Of a DNA stretch of 64,000 nt, positions 42,515 through 54,756 are shown piece after piece; position 1 is the first letter of the stretch; the number at the start of each line of letters is the position of its first letter. Below the pieces are notes generated by a model. It did not search any database. It saw only the letters and a program-made list of their open reading frames with translations, and was not told the origin of the DNA. This DNA is from Gracilariopsis chorda (Eukaryota; Rhodophyta; Florideophyceae; Gracilariales; Gracilariaceae), in contig NBIV01000121.1 of assembly GCA_003194525.1 (NCBI GenBank), forward strand, positions 1 to 64,000, given 5' to 3'. The position numbers and the translations under genes were made by a program.

Positions 42515-43553
42515 CAGGCCGTGCACCCTGCAATGTGGTACAGCTCCTTCACAATGATGTTCACGAAAGTCTCTGACACAAACCCTTGACCAACCGCCGG
42601 CTGATTGTGAACAATAATACACGCGAACAGTAATCTAACCTATTCTGCTTCCCCCCGTCCCTCTTGTACAGGGTAGAAGCCTACCGATCCGAGCGCAGAC
42701 TACGTCTGTCCCATGTTTCATAGCCCTTCTGGAAGAGCTCTAAGAGGACCTTCTCTTTGGGTATTTCTTTTGTTCACCATGCGCACCCATTGCTGCAAGT
42801 ATATTTCAGGGAAGGAACTTCTTGCATGCTAGATCTGCAAAGTATATAATTCGTCTATTTTCTACCCGCTTTGCTACCAGCACAATAGAAATTTCTCGAA
42901 CAAGTACTGCCGATGAACCAATCAAGAGGTTGTGGTTCAGTTGCATACACGTGTGCCTCGCCGTTGGCAATGCTAACAAGCGGATCGTCATGACGTTCTC
43001 CAAGAAAAAGAGTCATACACGTGCGGTGTGAAACAGTGTAAGGATTACAAGAGTACGAATGTACCCAACGCTCAGTCAACGTCATGAGAAAAAAGGACCC
43101 TCGAGGTAAACCTGGCGCAGGAGCGATGTCATTCATGACCACTGCATTTCGTGTACGAACGGTACCCGTGGAACCAGCGGTACCGTTTACATTTTGTACC
43201 CAAGGATACTTCAAAATTTTAGGAAGTTGCCGGCGTTTTAGAGCTCTGATCTTGCTGAAACCAGCAACCGCATCCCCACGTACCCATTGTTTTTCGGCTC
43301 TAAATCTTTCTCTGTACCAACCCATAGCTCTGTTTCTTCTCCCCAATTCGTCTAATGTGCAGTTCCGATGTACTTTCTTCAAACCTTTCTCAGGCCCCTA
43401 CGCACTGAGCTTGTATGCCGCGAGAGCCCGACATCACTCCACGACGCTCTCCAGAGAAAAAGATTCGGTGTACACTACGTTTGCCTCCGTTCCTGCTATC
43501 ATTCCATTTCGCCGTACAAATCAAACCTTTGTTCATGCCTCCGCTAACATGCC

Positions 43554-43560
43554 TATAAAA
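43554..43560 (+). promoter_or_regulatory. TATA box of peroxidase copy 2
   Basis: TATAAAA in CCTATAAAAGG, 96 bases upstream of the ATG at 43656, same spacing as in copy 1. Confidence 0.65.
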
Positions 43561-43655
43561 GGTTGCTTCATTCGCACTTCCTCAGCTCACTCCGAAAGTC
43601 CATACGTGACGTCGAGCTGAAACCCCCATCTATTGCAAAGAGTAACTGCCCAAAC

Positions 43656-45338
43656 ATGAGAACTGCGATGCTCAAACTTATCTTTTCCACAGCCGCCCTT
43701 TTTACCATTGTCGCGGCCCAAGCTCCGAAACCATTTGGGCATGGCTGGGGCTTCATCAAGCCTCTTCCTCCGGCAAAAAATCCCAACGCTCCTGGCGTTG
43801 CTGAAGAATGTACCACCGTTGCAATTCGCACTTTGTCAGGGAGGTGCACCTCAGCCGCGGATCCAGCTCTCGGCGAGGCCCGCCGGGCTCAGTTCAGTTA
43901 CTTTGATGTCAACACTGTGAATCCTATTGGTGAAGATCTTCCCAGCCCGCGACTCATTTCGAATATTGTGAGCGCGCAGAATGGCAACTCCTTCAATTCC
44001 CTCGGGCTTAACGAGATGTTAACCTTCTTTGGACAGTTCATCGATCACGACTTTGCTCTCTCGCCATTCAGTGACCCTGAAGAAGAACTCGAAATTGAGG
44101 TGCCTACGAACGATCCATCCCTTTCCAAGTCTACCTTGGAATTCGTACGTTCGCAACGTGCTCCAGTCAATGATTCCACTACCGTGGAACGCCCTATTAC
44201 TGTTCTTTCATCAGCGCTTGACCTCTCTTCAGTGTACGGGGTGGATGAAATAAGAAACTCTTTCTTGCGAGTTCCCAACTCTTGCAGGCTCAAGACTTCT
44301 CGAGGAAACCTTCTCCCATTCAACACCGGAGGTCTTGTGAACTCTCCGTCCACCTCTGCAGATCTGTTCATCGCCGGTGACACTCGAGCCAACGAAACCC
44401 CAATGCTCACAGCTATTCACACTATCTGGCTACGTGAACACAACAGAATTTGCCGTCGACTTGAGAATACCTTCCCAATTTTCAGCGCTGAGAAACTGTA
44501 CGAGACCGCCCGTGCTATTAACATCGCTCAGTATCAGAAGATTGTTTACGAGGAATGGCTTCCCGCACTTCTGGGAAGCAGACTCCCATCATACACTGGG
44601 TATCAGAAGAATGTAAATCCGACTGTAAGTCTCGAGTTTACCACTGCCGGCTTCCGTCTGGGTCACACACTCGTTGGAGAAGATGTTACTCGCATCAACG
44701 AGTATGGAAAGAAGCTTCCACCGATTCCGGCCGAAGATATGTTCTTCGCCCCCAGCTCCAGTATTTCTCCGAGACGGATTGAAGAATTCTTGCGTGGGGC
44801 CTCGTATACCAAGGCGCAAGAGTTCGACGAAAAAGTTGTGAATATCCTCAGAGATTTCTTGTTTGAGAACGTTGAGGAAGAGGAAGGCTTTGATCTGATC
44901 GCACTTAATCTGCAACGTGGACGAGATCATGGTGTGGTCAAATTCAATGACTTACGCGAATTCTTCCTTGGCTCTCGGGCACGATCATTCAAAGAAATCT
45001 CCAGCGATCCTACAACTGCCAATAACCTCCAAGAAGCATACGGGAACGTCGATAATGTTGAGGCATGGATCGGATTGATGGCTGAAGACAAGAACCCAGG
45101 AGCGGGTGTTGGACGCACACTTGAGGCCCTGTTAAAAACTGAATTCACTCGACTTCGTGACGGTGATCAGTTCTTTTACCTGCTCAAGAACCAGATACCT
45201 TTTATAGTCTTGGAGAAACTCCCTGGTATCAAGAGAGGTATATTCTCTTCTAGCCCCTTATTCAATCGTATTCTGGTTCGCAATACGCGAATCCCTGCTA
45301 AATTTCTGCCGAGGTCACGAAATGCTTTTGTAGCATAG
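43656..45338 (+). CDS. Animal-type heme peroxidase, secreted (copy 2, 560 aa)
   Basis: Encodes a protein identical to copy 1 along all 560 residues, including the signal peptide, distal His 131, Arg 244, proximal His 337 and the QRGRDHG motif. The gene points away from copy 1 (head-to-head, about 8.9 kb apart). The upstream region differs by only a few bases, three of which would be amino-acid changes if that strand were translated. Two identical genes with the same promoter may simply raise dosage. Whether both are expressed cannot be told, and short reads could not separate them. Confidence 0.93.
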   Translation: MRTAMLKLIFSTAALFTIVAAQAPKPFGHGWGFIKPLPPAKNPNAPGVAEECTTVAIRTLSGRCTSAADPALGEARRAQFSYFDVNTVNPIGEDLPSPRLISNIVSAQNGNSFNSLGLNEMLTFFGQFIDHDFALSPFSDPEEELEIEVPTNDPSLSKSTLEFVRSQRAPVNDSTTVERPITVLSSALDLSSVYGVDEIRNSFLRVPNSCRLKTSRGNLLPFNTGGLVNSPSTSADLFIAGDTRANETPMLTAIHTIWLREHNRICRRLENTFPIFSAEKLYETARAINIAQYQKIVYEEWLPALLGSRLPSYTGYQKNVNPTVSLEFTTAGFRLGHTLVGEDVTRINEYGKKLPPIPAEDMFFAPSSSISPRRIEEFLRGASYTKAQEFDEKVVNILRDFLFENVEEEEGFDLIALNLQRGRDHGVVKFNDLREFFLGSRARSFKEISSDPTTANNLQEAYGNVDNVEAWIGLMAEDKNPGAGVGRTLEALLKTEFTRLRDGDQFFYLLKNQIPFIVLEKLPGIKRGIFSSSPLFNRILVRNTRIPAKFLPRSRNAFVA

Positions 45339-46671
45339 ACCAGTACTCTTCAATAGTATTTGAAATGAATTACTATAAAAAGGCGGGCGTTTGATCTCCC
45401 GCCTACAGTGGCTACTCAAATAATATACAAACAGTATTATGTGTATTCCTTTCTCCTGAAACTGTTTGAACTGTGGGGTATTACAGCTCTAGTCGGTTCG
45501 GTTACCTATAACCACGTCCTATACCAGGTGAACGGCTTCAACTGATGTGTACAACGTCGAGGGTATTCATATCTCTTCCGCATGCACCGGTATGTCCAAG
45601 TGAACTGATGCAGTGTGATGTATTGATTCCTCTCTGTAATTCAGTATGCGTATGAAAGGGGATCAGCGGAGCTTCAATAAGAGAGTAGCACGATGCCGTC
45701 GTGTACGGATCGCATCACACATCCAGCCACCAGTGATGGAATACTATAGCAAACAGAAAGAATCGGAACCAACTGCACTCTTGTCTTTTGATCGGAATTA
45801 GTATCAGCAGGTAGTGCGGGTTTCGTTATTACCTCTGCTAATCTGATCTCGCTAGCCAGTTTTCTATCCGCAATGACGTTTTCACTTGGAGGAAGAGAAC
45901 TTTTCACGTGTCTCTCCTTGACTTCTTTATCTGTGGATCTTTGGTCCTTTTCATGTACAAACGTAATTTGGCAGTAAGTGCTCGAACAGAAGAAGAAAAA
46001 TGAGAAACGATGATTCTAAATCAAACCATTCACCTAAATCCAGTGAGAACGGGAAACCTTCTGTGGTGCCATTCTACATTTTCGTCTTACTAAACCAGTG
46101 ATTCCATGTTATCTACTGCGGAGGATTTGCAAGGAAACGCAGAAATTGATATATTTTGGAACTTTGAGGCGGCGATGGTCGTGATGCAGATTTTTTGCTG
46201 TCCCTGGTGGACGTTTTGGACTCTATTTCAGTATCGTGATCAGCAAGGTCCTGAACAAAAGACGACCGCCGAGCTCTCTTTGTAAGCTGTCATTTAAAAG
46301 CCACTTTTCCATCCCGGAAGCAACATGAAGTGCTTCACTAATGTGTCGGTAACTAGTTACGCGTAGCTACCAGATGAACAGATTATATACTCTGTCCTCA
46401 CCCTAAGTCCAAACGACGTAAAGACCTTAGCACCGCGCAGTTCAACAATAACTATATGCTGAGAACCGTTTCATGAGAGATTCACGTCCTGGAAAGCGAC
46501 AGGAGACATCATATGCATGATGCTTTTAGAGACACCCATGCAAAAGAATGAGCTAGGTATAGCACGAAAATGCATTTTTGGTTGTACGCATCTTGAACTA
46601 TCGTGTTCTTCAGCTTTCTTAACGAAACAAATCGCTTTTCCTTTTGCATCGAACCTTATTCCCAACTACAA

Positions 46672-48835
46672 GTCCGAATCCGCCGCCGGATTCCTGTGTT
46701 CTATGCCGACTATTTAGGAGCATCGGAGGCTCTGAATCGGAACCGGTATCAGATCGCTTTACCTAGAGACGTTCGGCTTTCATAGTATGGCTTAGACATT
46801 GCGGACGCACAGACATCTCGAAATACTGGGCGTTTTCAGTTCGTATCTATCACAGATAAAGAAACTATCAACTTCATTTCGAAATATAGAGAAGCAAACC
46901 ACTACAAAATGCGTTTGTCTACTAGGCGCAGATACGAAAAACAAAGACAACGTTAAGTCCGATGTAGGTCGTGGTCGTAGCGCGTCCCTCCTGGAGATCT
47001 GCTGGACGCCACCACTTTTACTTGTCAGGGCAGGTATCGGCTGAGAACAGAGACACATGTACGTGGATGGGAACGGAGACACCTCTACGTGTCTGCCGGA
47101 AACGAACACACCTCTACATGTTTGCTGGACACGAAAACACCTCTACGTATGTAATTCTAAGTTCTAATACATTCGCTCCCTGTAGGTACCAACTTCTCAC
47201 TGCCAAGTCTACGACGCATTTTGCGCGAGTTGAAAAGCCACTGAGAATAACATTCTCATTTTCCGTGTGAATCTGCTGATAGATCGAGCCATTTTCTAAA
47301 TAGAATACGACCGTTTCTAAAAGAAGAACAGGACCCGACGTATAGCTGTGCAGATTGAGTGGGAAACAGTGCAATATACACGAAAGAAGCCGTTATCAGC
47401 TTCCAGCATGAAGAAGGTTTGCAGCAGAAGAGGACAATAAAAGCCACCTTCAAGAAGAAGAACTCTGGAGGTAGCGGACAACCCTAGTAAGACATCTGAG
47501 GTCTTTCTGCATGTTTTTTTCTCTGTCACATGGCTAAATATTCGGCATTTAGCTGCGTAGCGTACCCGATCAACAAAGCGCCTTAAAACGTCAAATCGTA
47601 CCAAAAAGTTGCAAAAAGAGCATTTCGACCTATGCTGTGGTAAACACGACCAAGCCGCAGTAGTTGAGGAAAGAAACACAACCGGAAATTATTCACATTA
47701 GAGCAAACTACTCCACATACGTGAAACTCGTAGAAGAATTCAAAGCCGGTAGGCCTGTAAGGGAGAAAAACTAGGCCGCCTCAATACTTCAGTACATTAA
47801 ACACAAACTCTTCCATATGGCCTGTGCATTGTTCTAAGGATTTAGGACGCTTTCAAAGCAGAAAAGGGGACAGACAAAGCTGTGAAAACATGGTTGGAGT
47901 CTCGGTTGGCATATGGCTCAAGAGATCTGAAAAATTGAGTTGAAGAAGCAATCTGAAGAGTAAAATCACCGTCTTCCTAAAGGACTGAACTAGAACGGTA
48001 GATTAGTTTGTTCTGGATATTATAACTTCGCATGATGAACACAACGCATCCAAAGTAGTCACTGACACTGGTCGCTGCAAAAGCTCCTGATAAAACTCTT
48101 TAACAAAGTAAAACCTCTGGAACTCAAACTGCTCTTAGAGAACCAAATGGGAATATGAAAAGCAAAAAAAGAAGAGCTAAAGAACTTTCTTCGCCAATAG
48201 ATTATGTACTGTTGCAGATCAGGTGCATGCTGCCAAATAAGCGACCTCCACACGCAAACGAAAAAGGAATCGTCCATTATAGGGATTCGTACAAAAATAA
48301 TAGCCAACAGCCTCTCTTGAGTTCCATAAGAAAAGCCGCTCTATCGGAAAGCGTCTTGGAAAGTAGGAGGACCCATACACCAAGAAGAAAAACGGATAAG
48401 AAAGAGCAATAAACTCTCTGCCTCAGCAAAGATGAATTTGTCTGGATCCATACAATTCTGGGCTAATTGATAGCTGCACGCATGTATCATCCGACGCTCC
48501 CTTGAGCGTGCACAGAGTCAGGCATGGGCTGACAATGACAGCGGCTTGTGTATGCACAGTGTTTCGAATGTGACTCGTTTGCGTGAGTGCGGGTTTGCAA
48601 GAAGATCGTTCCTGGAAGTATTCGGCAGGATGACGGCGAACCTGGTTTGCAGTCAGCATGCGGTCACTCTGACGAAAATCTTGGGTAGCACAATCACTTT
48701 CGATACATTTCTGTGTACAGGTCCAGAAGGGTCATCAGATCGCAATCAAAGGTCTTCGTGGGCTTCTAGTGGACAAGTTAAGCCAGGTTCTGAACATCTT
48801 ATTTAGCTTTTCTCGAAGTTAACTCCGTTTTCTAC
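46672..48835. other. 2.2-kb stretch without a recognisable gene
   Basis: Short frames only (up to 120 codons at 47317-47679), no domain recognised. It contains a small tandem repeat at 47049-47155. Confidence 0.6.
47049..47155. repeat. Degenerate 29-31-bp tandem repeat, about 3.5 copies
   Basis: Copies share ACACCTCTACGTGT followed by TGCTGGACACGAA-like sequence. No coding context. Confidence 0.6.
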
Positions 48836-50821
48836 TCATCTCTTGAGTGGATAAAATGCTCCTCTCTTTTCGCTGTCCAAACTAAGCCTTTTCATCTCTC
48901 CCCGCCATAAATTCATTGTAACTGTGACGAAAAGCGTCGGGGAGTACAGTCGAGCGACCATTGCTTGCACGTCCAGTCGTTTTTGTCTCCAATACGCCGG
49001 AGAGATTTTGTGATTACCTGGAGGGAAGATTTTACAAGGAGAACCGAGTTCATCTTTTTCGGTATGTGTTCCAGTCCGCAGTTCACGTTCGTCAACCCTT
49101 TTCTTCTGTTCTGTTTCCAAGTAACGAAGTCCCATTCTTTTAATGTTTGTGGTAGTACGAAGCAACCATTGCTGGAGAAGACTGCCAGAGTTAAGCAGCA
49201 AATTATCAGTATACAGTCCTGACTTAGAGGATTTTGCCGATGTTAGGCTTCTTTTGTCTCATTGTTTGGTAGCCCCGGATGAAATATATGTTGCTGTATC
49301 ATACAGGGCATGAATTTGACCATAAAGGTAGAGCATTGTAAAAGCTCCTTTCTCAGCGTCAATTGAATCAGGCTTCAAACGCTTGTACTTGACAACTCTA
49401 CGTCAAAGATTTCCGGTTGACATGTGATGGGATTCTCTTCTCCTTGCCAAGTGGGTGACTGGGGATTCTAACTGGAAAAGTCCACTTGGCTCTACGGCGA
49501 AAGCTCTCAGTTTAAGAAGTCTACGTCACCGGTCTTCTGGTAAAGGTCCTGCACCGGAGCTCACCTCGATTCGGGCTTCATGGGCACCTTGAGAATTTTG
49601 GACTACTATTCCTTCCTGAACAGCATCTGCAGAGATGTCCAGAGTAGACTTGTCCACGTTTGATCTCCTCCTAACACTTTCGTCCGGTCCGACAAAAATC
49701 TATTCCACTGTCGGAAAATGACTGCTCTTTGTTGCAGGATATCGTATAACTTCGGAACTAAGTATCAAATATTTGGGTGAAGCACCATTCTTCCGTTGAA
49801 ATAAGAATAATAATCCCATAACTTAAGACTGGGAGAACCTTCCGACCACGAATATGCGTAGCGTAGGTCCTGGCCTGGAATAGAAAGAGACAAATTGCCT
49901 TGAAGTCAGAGAAATGACGGAACTCTGCCCGGAACATACTTAATATCCATGAATGTGAACACAGTTTCAACTCATTTAAGTGTGTTAATAGCGTTCGAAA
50001 AGAACGTAAGCGATATAATTATTCAAGTTGCGAGTTGGTATGCACTCTTCTGAAAGAAACTTCAAGCAATCTAGAGCCGTTATATCCACAGTGGTTTTTC
50101 TTCCGTCTCCGCACCAACCACCAACCAGAACTGTGCCAAAATACTTGCAAGTACGAGTACAAAGCACCCACCCTGAATCATAAAGGGTAAATGTAGGTGC
50201 TTGATGGTGTTTTGCACCGCACGTGCCACAAAACGCTGGGAGTGTGCCAGTGATTGGTTGGTACCTTGGATGTGAAGAACTTGGACGTGCGAGGCCTTGA
50301 AAACTATTTTCGGCCGTTACATCCCAGGCATATTTTGCTCCATAGTGAATGCCTTGACGAAGTCTCCCATTGAACTGTAGAACCGTCCTGTCTCGTTCCT
50401 TTTGAATACCCGAAGATTGAGAGGAGTTCCCATACATCTCTTCAGGGTTATGAGGTTCCATAACCGTCCTGTCTCGTTCCTTTTGAATACCCGAAGATTG
50501 AAAGGAGTTCCCATACATCTCTTCAGGGTTATGAGGTTCCATAACGTTTTGGGGAAGCTTAGTTCTAGTTCCTGGGTTCACCTGCACAAGGGCCGCGGTT
50601 TGTCTCGATAATGCAGAGGGTTCATATTCTATAATGAACGACAGCCTGAACCCAACCAGGGTCCACCACGTCGTAATGGCTTTCGATGCGAAGAATAACT
50701 CATGTCGGGTTGCAAAAACTAGAGAGAGATTGAGAGATTTGGTGATCACCTCTCGATGCAATATGTACCGTCTCAGCCGCTTAAGTAGAGAACTAGTGTT
50801 GCACAATAGTTTCCTGCACAA
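48836..50821 (-). pseudogene. Helitron Rep N-terminal half, decayed and truncated
   Basis: Frame 49985-50821 carries the segment ahead of Rep (GIHYGAKYAWDVTAEN, a Cys/His cluster CGTCGAKHH, then KYFGTVLVGG). Frame 48836-49201 carries the start of the Helitron-like N domain (SPTLFVTVTMNLWRGEMKRL). Between them several frames hold Rep-like pieces. Both parts align by eye with the plus-strand copy and with 23996-24300 of the first-family element. It contains an in-frame 81-bp duplication. The catalytic residues lie beyond the truncation. Confidence 0.72.
50381..50542 (-). repeat. 81-bp tandem duplication (27 codons, in frame)
   Basis: Two direct copies (50381-50461, 50462-50542) differing at only a couple of bases. 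They encode VMEPHNPEEMYGNS(F/S)QSSGIQ-type repeats. The sister copy at 55400-55490 has a single unit, so the duplication arose after the copies separated. Confidence 0.92.
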
Positions 50822-51070
50822 TGTATACGTATAAATACTGCCCTCATGGTCTCAACATGTTCCTGAAACCAGCAGTAGATTGATACTGTACATATGTAAT
50901 ACATTAATGAGTACGTGTGCATTGAATTCTTATTTAGTGTTGGGTTCAGACGTCAATAAATATAGAGGACATTGTTACCTAAGTATGCAGCGTATTATTA
51001 ATTTCTATCCTTTTTAGATTGTTCTACGTTTGTAGGGTTGTGTGGCATAGGTATGCAATAAACAGATTAA

Positions 51071-51320
51071 AACTATTTTTCTTAGAAGGGTACACACTTG
51101 CAGTAGTGCGCAGCCTACGTAGGCACTACACAGATTGCAACTATTTCTGTTGGAAGGGTATACGTTTGCAGTACTGCGCAGCCTACATATGCACTGAGCA
51201 AAGTGCAACTTTTTCAGTTCCAAGGTTTCTAGTTTGCAGTACTGTGCAGCCTGAGTATGCACTACGTACACTATAACTATTTTTTTAGAAGAGTATGCGG
51301 TGGCAGTACTGTACGTAATT
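51071..51320 (-). repeat. Minisatellite of about 65-70 bp, second Helitron family (left copy)
   Basis: About 3.5 copies built on GAAGGGTA(C/T)AC, TTGCAGTACTGCGCAGCCTA and a TGCACTAC plus AACTATTT segment. It lies in the 5' noncoding part of the element, the same place where the first family carries its 38-bp repeat. Confidence 0.8.
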
Positions 51321-51903
51321 TATTTTGTTGTTTGAATAGGATATGTCTCTAGTTTAACTATTGTCTAATGTGCTGACAATTTTCTATTCAAGTTAAAATG
51401 TACTGTAAAGTTGCAAAAAACGTGTCTTCAAGAATCCACCTACAATTTATTTCACTTTACTTATTAACTTGTTTCAACTATCATCTAACGCTCTGAACGA
51501 TATGCTTCAAACACAGTTTCGCTACCTACAACTATGATGTTTGCGCAACCGCAAGTATTTTATTGTAACGCGCTTGTGCATGTTATTGGAAAAGCTGTGC
51601 ATAGTATAGGGTGCACTAAATCAAAATGATGTACGCCATGGCACTTTGAAATGGCTTCTTTTGGAATAGATATTGTGTTCCGTTGGCCCGAAGATCGACA
51701 TCCTGTACAAGTAATTCGAAGACTGCCGCCTGATTTGACGCAGAAATGATTTGCCTGTTTGATGTCTGTCAGAAATATCCTGGTTTGGGATGGGCTTGAC
51801 GGGGCTTAAAGAGTTTGGGGCTGTCGGGAGAGACAGATATTACAAGTGCTTGACTGACTTGCGCCGGTAAGGCAAATCATTTGATTACCATTGGCTAATC
51901 GTT

Positions 51904-52075
51904 TGTGTCAGACGTAGAATGAGAGAGAGTTGCATTGTAATTCTGTAAATTACTATGCAACTCCGAATTGAGACTGCATTAGGTACTCTCCTTCAATTAG
52001 GCTTGCGAAAAAATTAGATATTAGATTCTATAAAGGAGCGGCCGGGGGTGCAGTCTGTGCTTTCTGCCGGACACA
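51904..52075 (+). repeat. 5' LTR of the copia element (about 172 bp)
   Basis: TGTGTCAGACG ... GGAGCGGCCGGGGGTGCAG ... GGACACA. It matches 61221-61391 in direct orientation, including CAACTCCGAATTGAGA and CTCTCCTTCAATTAGGCTT. The exact outer base is uncertain by a few positions. Confidence 0.78.
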
Positions 52076-52149
52076 CAATTCATCTCATGGTCGCATTGCT
52101 AACCCATCCCTCGACCGCAATCCCCAAATATCCCTCTTTCCACGTCACA

Positions 52150-52161
52150 CCCCCCCCCCCC
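52150..52161 (+). repeat. Poly-C tract (12 C)
   Basis: Uninterrupted C12 in the copia leader, followed by ACCCCTA. Confidence 0.9.
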
Positions 52162-52897
52162 ACCCCTACTTCATAGCCTTCCTTCTCGACATCAACCTCG
52201 TACTTCTCTCCCCAACAAAGCTCCGCAACGCGCATCCTTTTTATCACAACCCCTGTGGAGACCGCGGAATTCATTTTCGGACTCGACGCCTACAGTCTCA
52301 ACTGGGTCATTAATACTCAGCTTTACAACTCTACTTTCTACTTTGGAAACTCAACAATCACTTTCAAAGTAAGGCTGAACAGCTTGCAAGTCCAGTACCG
52401 GGACGGACATTGATTCGGAACTTGGAGTAATCCTTGGGATCTGATACCACACTGGATCACTGGCTCAGCTGGGGTGTGCTCTCTCTGCCTTTCGTGACAC
52501 GGTGTGTCTTCGTTCGGCCCGAGCGGTTCAATAAGCCTTTTCCTTGATCAAAAAAACAAATCCACTTTCGAGTCTTGCAAGGATGTAGAGGGGGTCAACT
52601 GGGAAAAGCTTATCTTCAGTTAATTACCTCCCTTGGACATTCTGTAGAGATTAAAAGCACCTCAATCTTCTTCAAGAAGAGCTTGGCAGGCTGCAGAAAG
52701 TCATAACTCACCGGGAGATGGTAACCCGGGTCCAGAGGCCAAACCTCTAGGGTAGCAAGGGTAGTCTCTCCTGTCAGTGCGCCCGAACAAAGGAAGAATA
52801 AGAAAAGGAACCTCGCTAGCTAGCGGTCAAGCAGACTAACAAAAAGAACCTCGCTAACCAGAATCCATCACCCTCCTTTCACCCTTAACCCAATCAG

Positions 52898-53703
52898 ATG
52901 ATTGGAAGTAGAGAAGAAGGCAAGAGAACAATCCCACGCCTTAAGGGATCCACAGAATATTACACATGGAGAATATATGTTCGAGACATAATGAAAGCTG
53001 AGCAAGTTCTCTTTGTATTAACAGATGCCCGCTCATTGGAAAGTGAGAGCTCTGCACAAGCTCGCTGCCGATAGGATGACGCGGATAGAAAAGCACGATC
53101 ACCTATTGTGCAGAACCTTGGTACTCAGCCAAATTTTTCCATATCAGAGCTTCTTGAAAGAACGCAATGTTCTGCATTGAAAGTCTGGACCAAGCTTGAG
53201 ACTACCTACAAAAAAGATAGCATTCAACGAAGATGAATCTTCGAGAACGTTCCGACAGTCAAGTGTTCAAGGATGACGGAAACATTCTCGACCATCTCCA
53301 TGATATGGAAACAATATTCCTTGAGCTTGCTCGTCTCAGAGATCCATTACCCGACAAGGAGCGAACATCGTGTTTACTGAGAACCTTACCAGATTCATTA
53401 ATGACGATCAAATTATTCGCAGATGCCAATAACATGGAACAAGACCAGGTGATCTCGTGGATAAGATCTGAAATAGATCACCGCAAACACCGTGATTCCA
53501 CTAGTACCATCGAAACCACTGGTACACAAAGTGGTTCCAAAAACCACCATATTGCAGCTCGGAAGTCCAAAACCGCGATCATAAAGCCGGTTAGGAGATC
53601 CACAACGGTTCGATGCTGGCATTGTGGAAGACTAGGCCATATTCGGTCCTAGTGTCGTTGGAGAAAGGAATCCAAGCCAGACGAGGATTACCCGAAACGA
53701 TCT
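52898..53703 (+). pseudogene. Copia Gag, decayed
   Basis: Starts ATG at 52898. The UBN2-type gag domain is recognisable from IPRLKGSTEYYTWRIYVRDIM and VWTKLETTYKKDSIQ, then, after a frameshift at about 53230, HLHDMETIFLELARLRDPLPD. The zinc knuckle reads CWHCGRLGHIRS, then a stop in place of a residue, then C (CX2CX4HX4C layout) at about 53611-53655. There is an in-frame stop near 53072 and others. It would package element RNA; now dead. Confidence 0.78.
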
Positions 53704-53860
53704 TCAAACCGATTGCGCAGTAACAACTTCAGATTGAAGGAATGGGACTCCAACCGAAGAAACTCCAGCAAGCCCAACCCCGATAGACAGAACACCGAAT
53801 ATCGTTTGTTTTATTGCTATAACACAGGCAAAACTATCCGTTCGCGAACATAAGGCAGTT

Positions 53861-54226
53861 AAGTGGCTGGACTGCGGCGCTAGTCATGTTTTCGTCAACG
53901 ATAGAGCCCTCTTTTGGGATTATAAAGCTGTGGGGAATCAATCAGTGCGTATATGCGACAGAGAGTCTGAGATAAGACGGACAGGAACGATCATGCTGCC
54001 TTTGGGAGATGGAATCTTTTTACCTGCAAAGCACACTCCCTTATTTGATTCCAATCTCGTCTCTCTATCAGTAGTTGCAGATTATGCTACTGGCACATTC
54101 ACCAATGATAATACCTTTACCGGGTCTAACCTACCTAAGGATTGCTTTGACAACGAGCAAGTTGAACCTTTAGAATACATCAATAAATGCACATTTATTT
54201 GCTTCCAGACAAGTAGCCAATGGTAA
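53861..54226 (+). pseudogene. Copia protease segment
   Basis: Open in this frame: KWLDCGASHVFVND carries the aspartic protease D-x-G-A-S-H signature (DCGASH) at about residue 4. The frame continues through SLSVVADYATGTF and stops at 54226. Upstream and downstream frames are broken, so no polyprotein can be made. Confidence 0.72.
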
Positions 54227-54756
54227 TCAAAGGATTTGCCCTACTGGAGCGAATTGGTCGATCACGTGTATGATCTGTCGTTCTCGACAGCCTCAAATTC
54301 TATCATTCTCATTGAACCCGTTTCACAAGTGGATATCTCTGACGGCCAGCGAACAGGCAAATCCTTGCTGCGTCTAATCGGGCGGTAGTCTTCCAATTAC
54401 GTGTAAACGGTGTCGATCATCGGGCCAATGGAGTATAAAATCTCTTAAAACCACAGTGCATATCAATCTGCCTCAATGCAGCCTCTATTATGCACAGGTT
54501 TTGCCCAAGTACGGTAGTATAGCATTCTTACGGTCGCGCAAAAGGCAAAGTTATAGGTAGCGAACATCTGTTTGGAACATATTGGCCTTAGAATTAGACG
54601 ATAGTTGAACCAAAGAAGTAGAGTGAAATTAATTGTAGGTGGCTGCTTGGAGAACAGCCTTCTGCAACTTAAAGGTACGCTCTAGCTTATGTAAACGATC
54701 TTCAGCACATTAGACAATAGATAAAATAGAAACTTATCCTATTCAAACAAACAAAA

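Larger units (their letters stand above)
42515..46671 (+). repeat. Right arm of the large inverted repeat carrying peroxidase copy 2
   Basis: Reverse complement of the left arm. Near-identity holds from about 43095 to 46671 and falls off inward between 43095 and 43020. Only patchy homology remains from 42515 to 43020, for example GTCCCATGTTTCATAGC at about 42710-42726. The outer edge CCTTATTCCCAACTAC matches the left arm's outer edge. Confidence 0.85.
48836..51670 (-). mobile_element. Second-family Helitron, 3'-truncated
   Basis: The 5' terminus reads TCTATTCCAAAAG at 51670 with A before it in the flank. Its 5' noncoding part, minisatellite and Rep match, in reverse orientation, the plus-strand copy at 54441-58220. 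Similarity stops inside Rep near 48836, before the HHH and tyrosine motifs, so the 3' half and terminus are lost. Confidence 0.75.

Noticed and set aside
52441-52449. CTGATACCA, identical to the 3' end of many initiator tRNAs, as a copia primer site
   Set aside because: It is in the sense of the tRNA itself, not its complement, and lies over 350 bp from the LTR. Probably chance.
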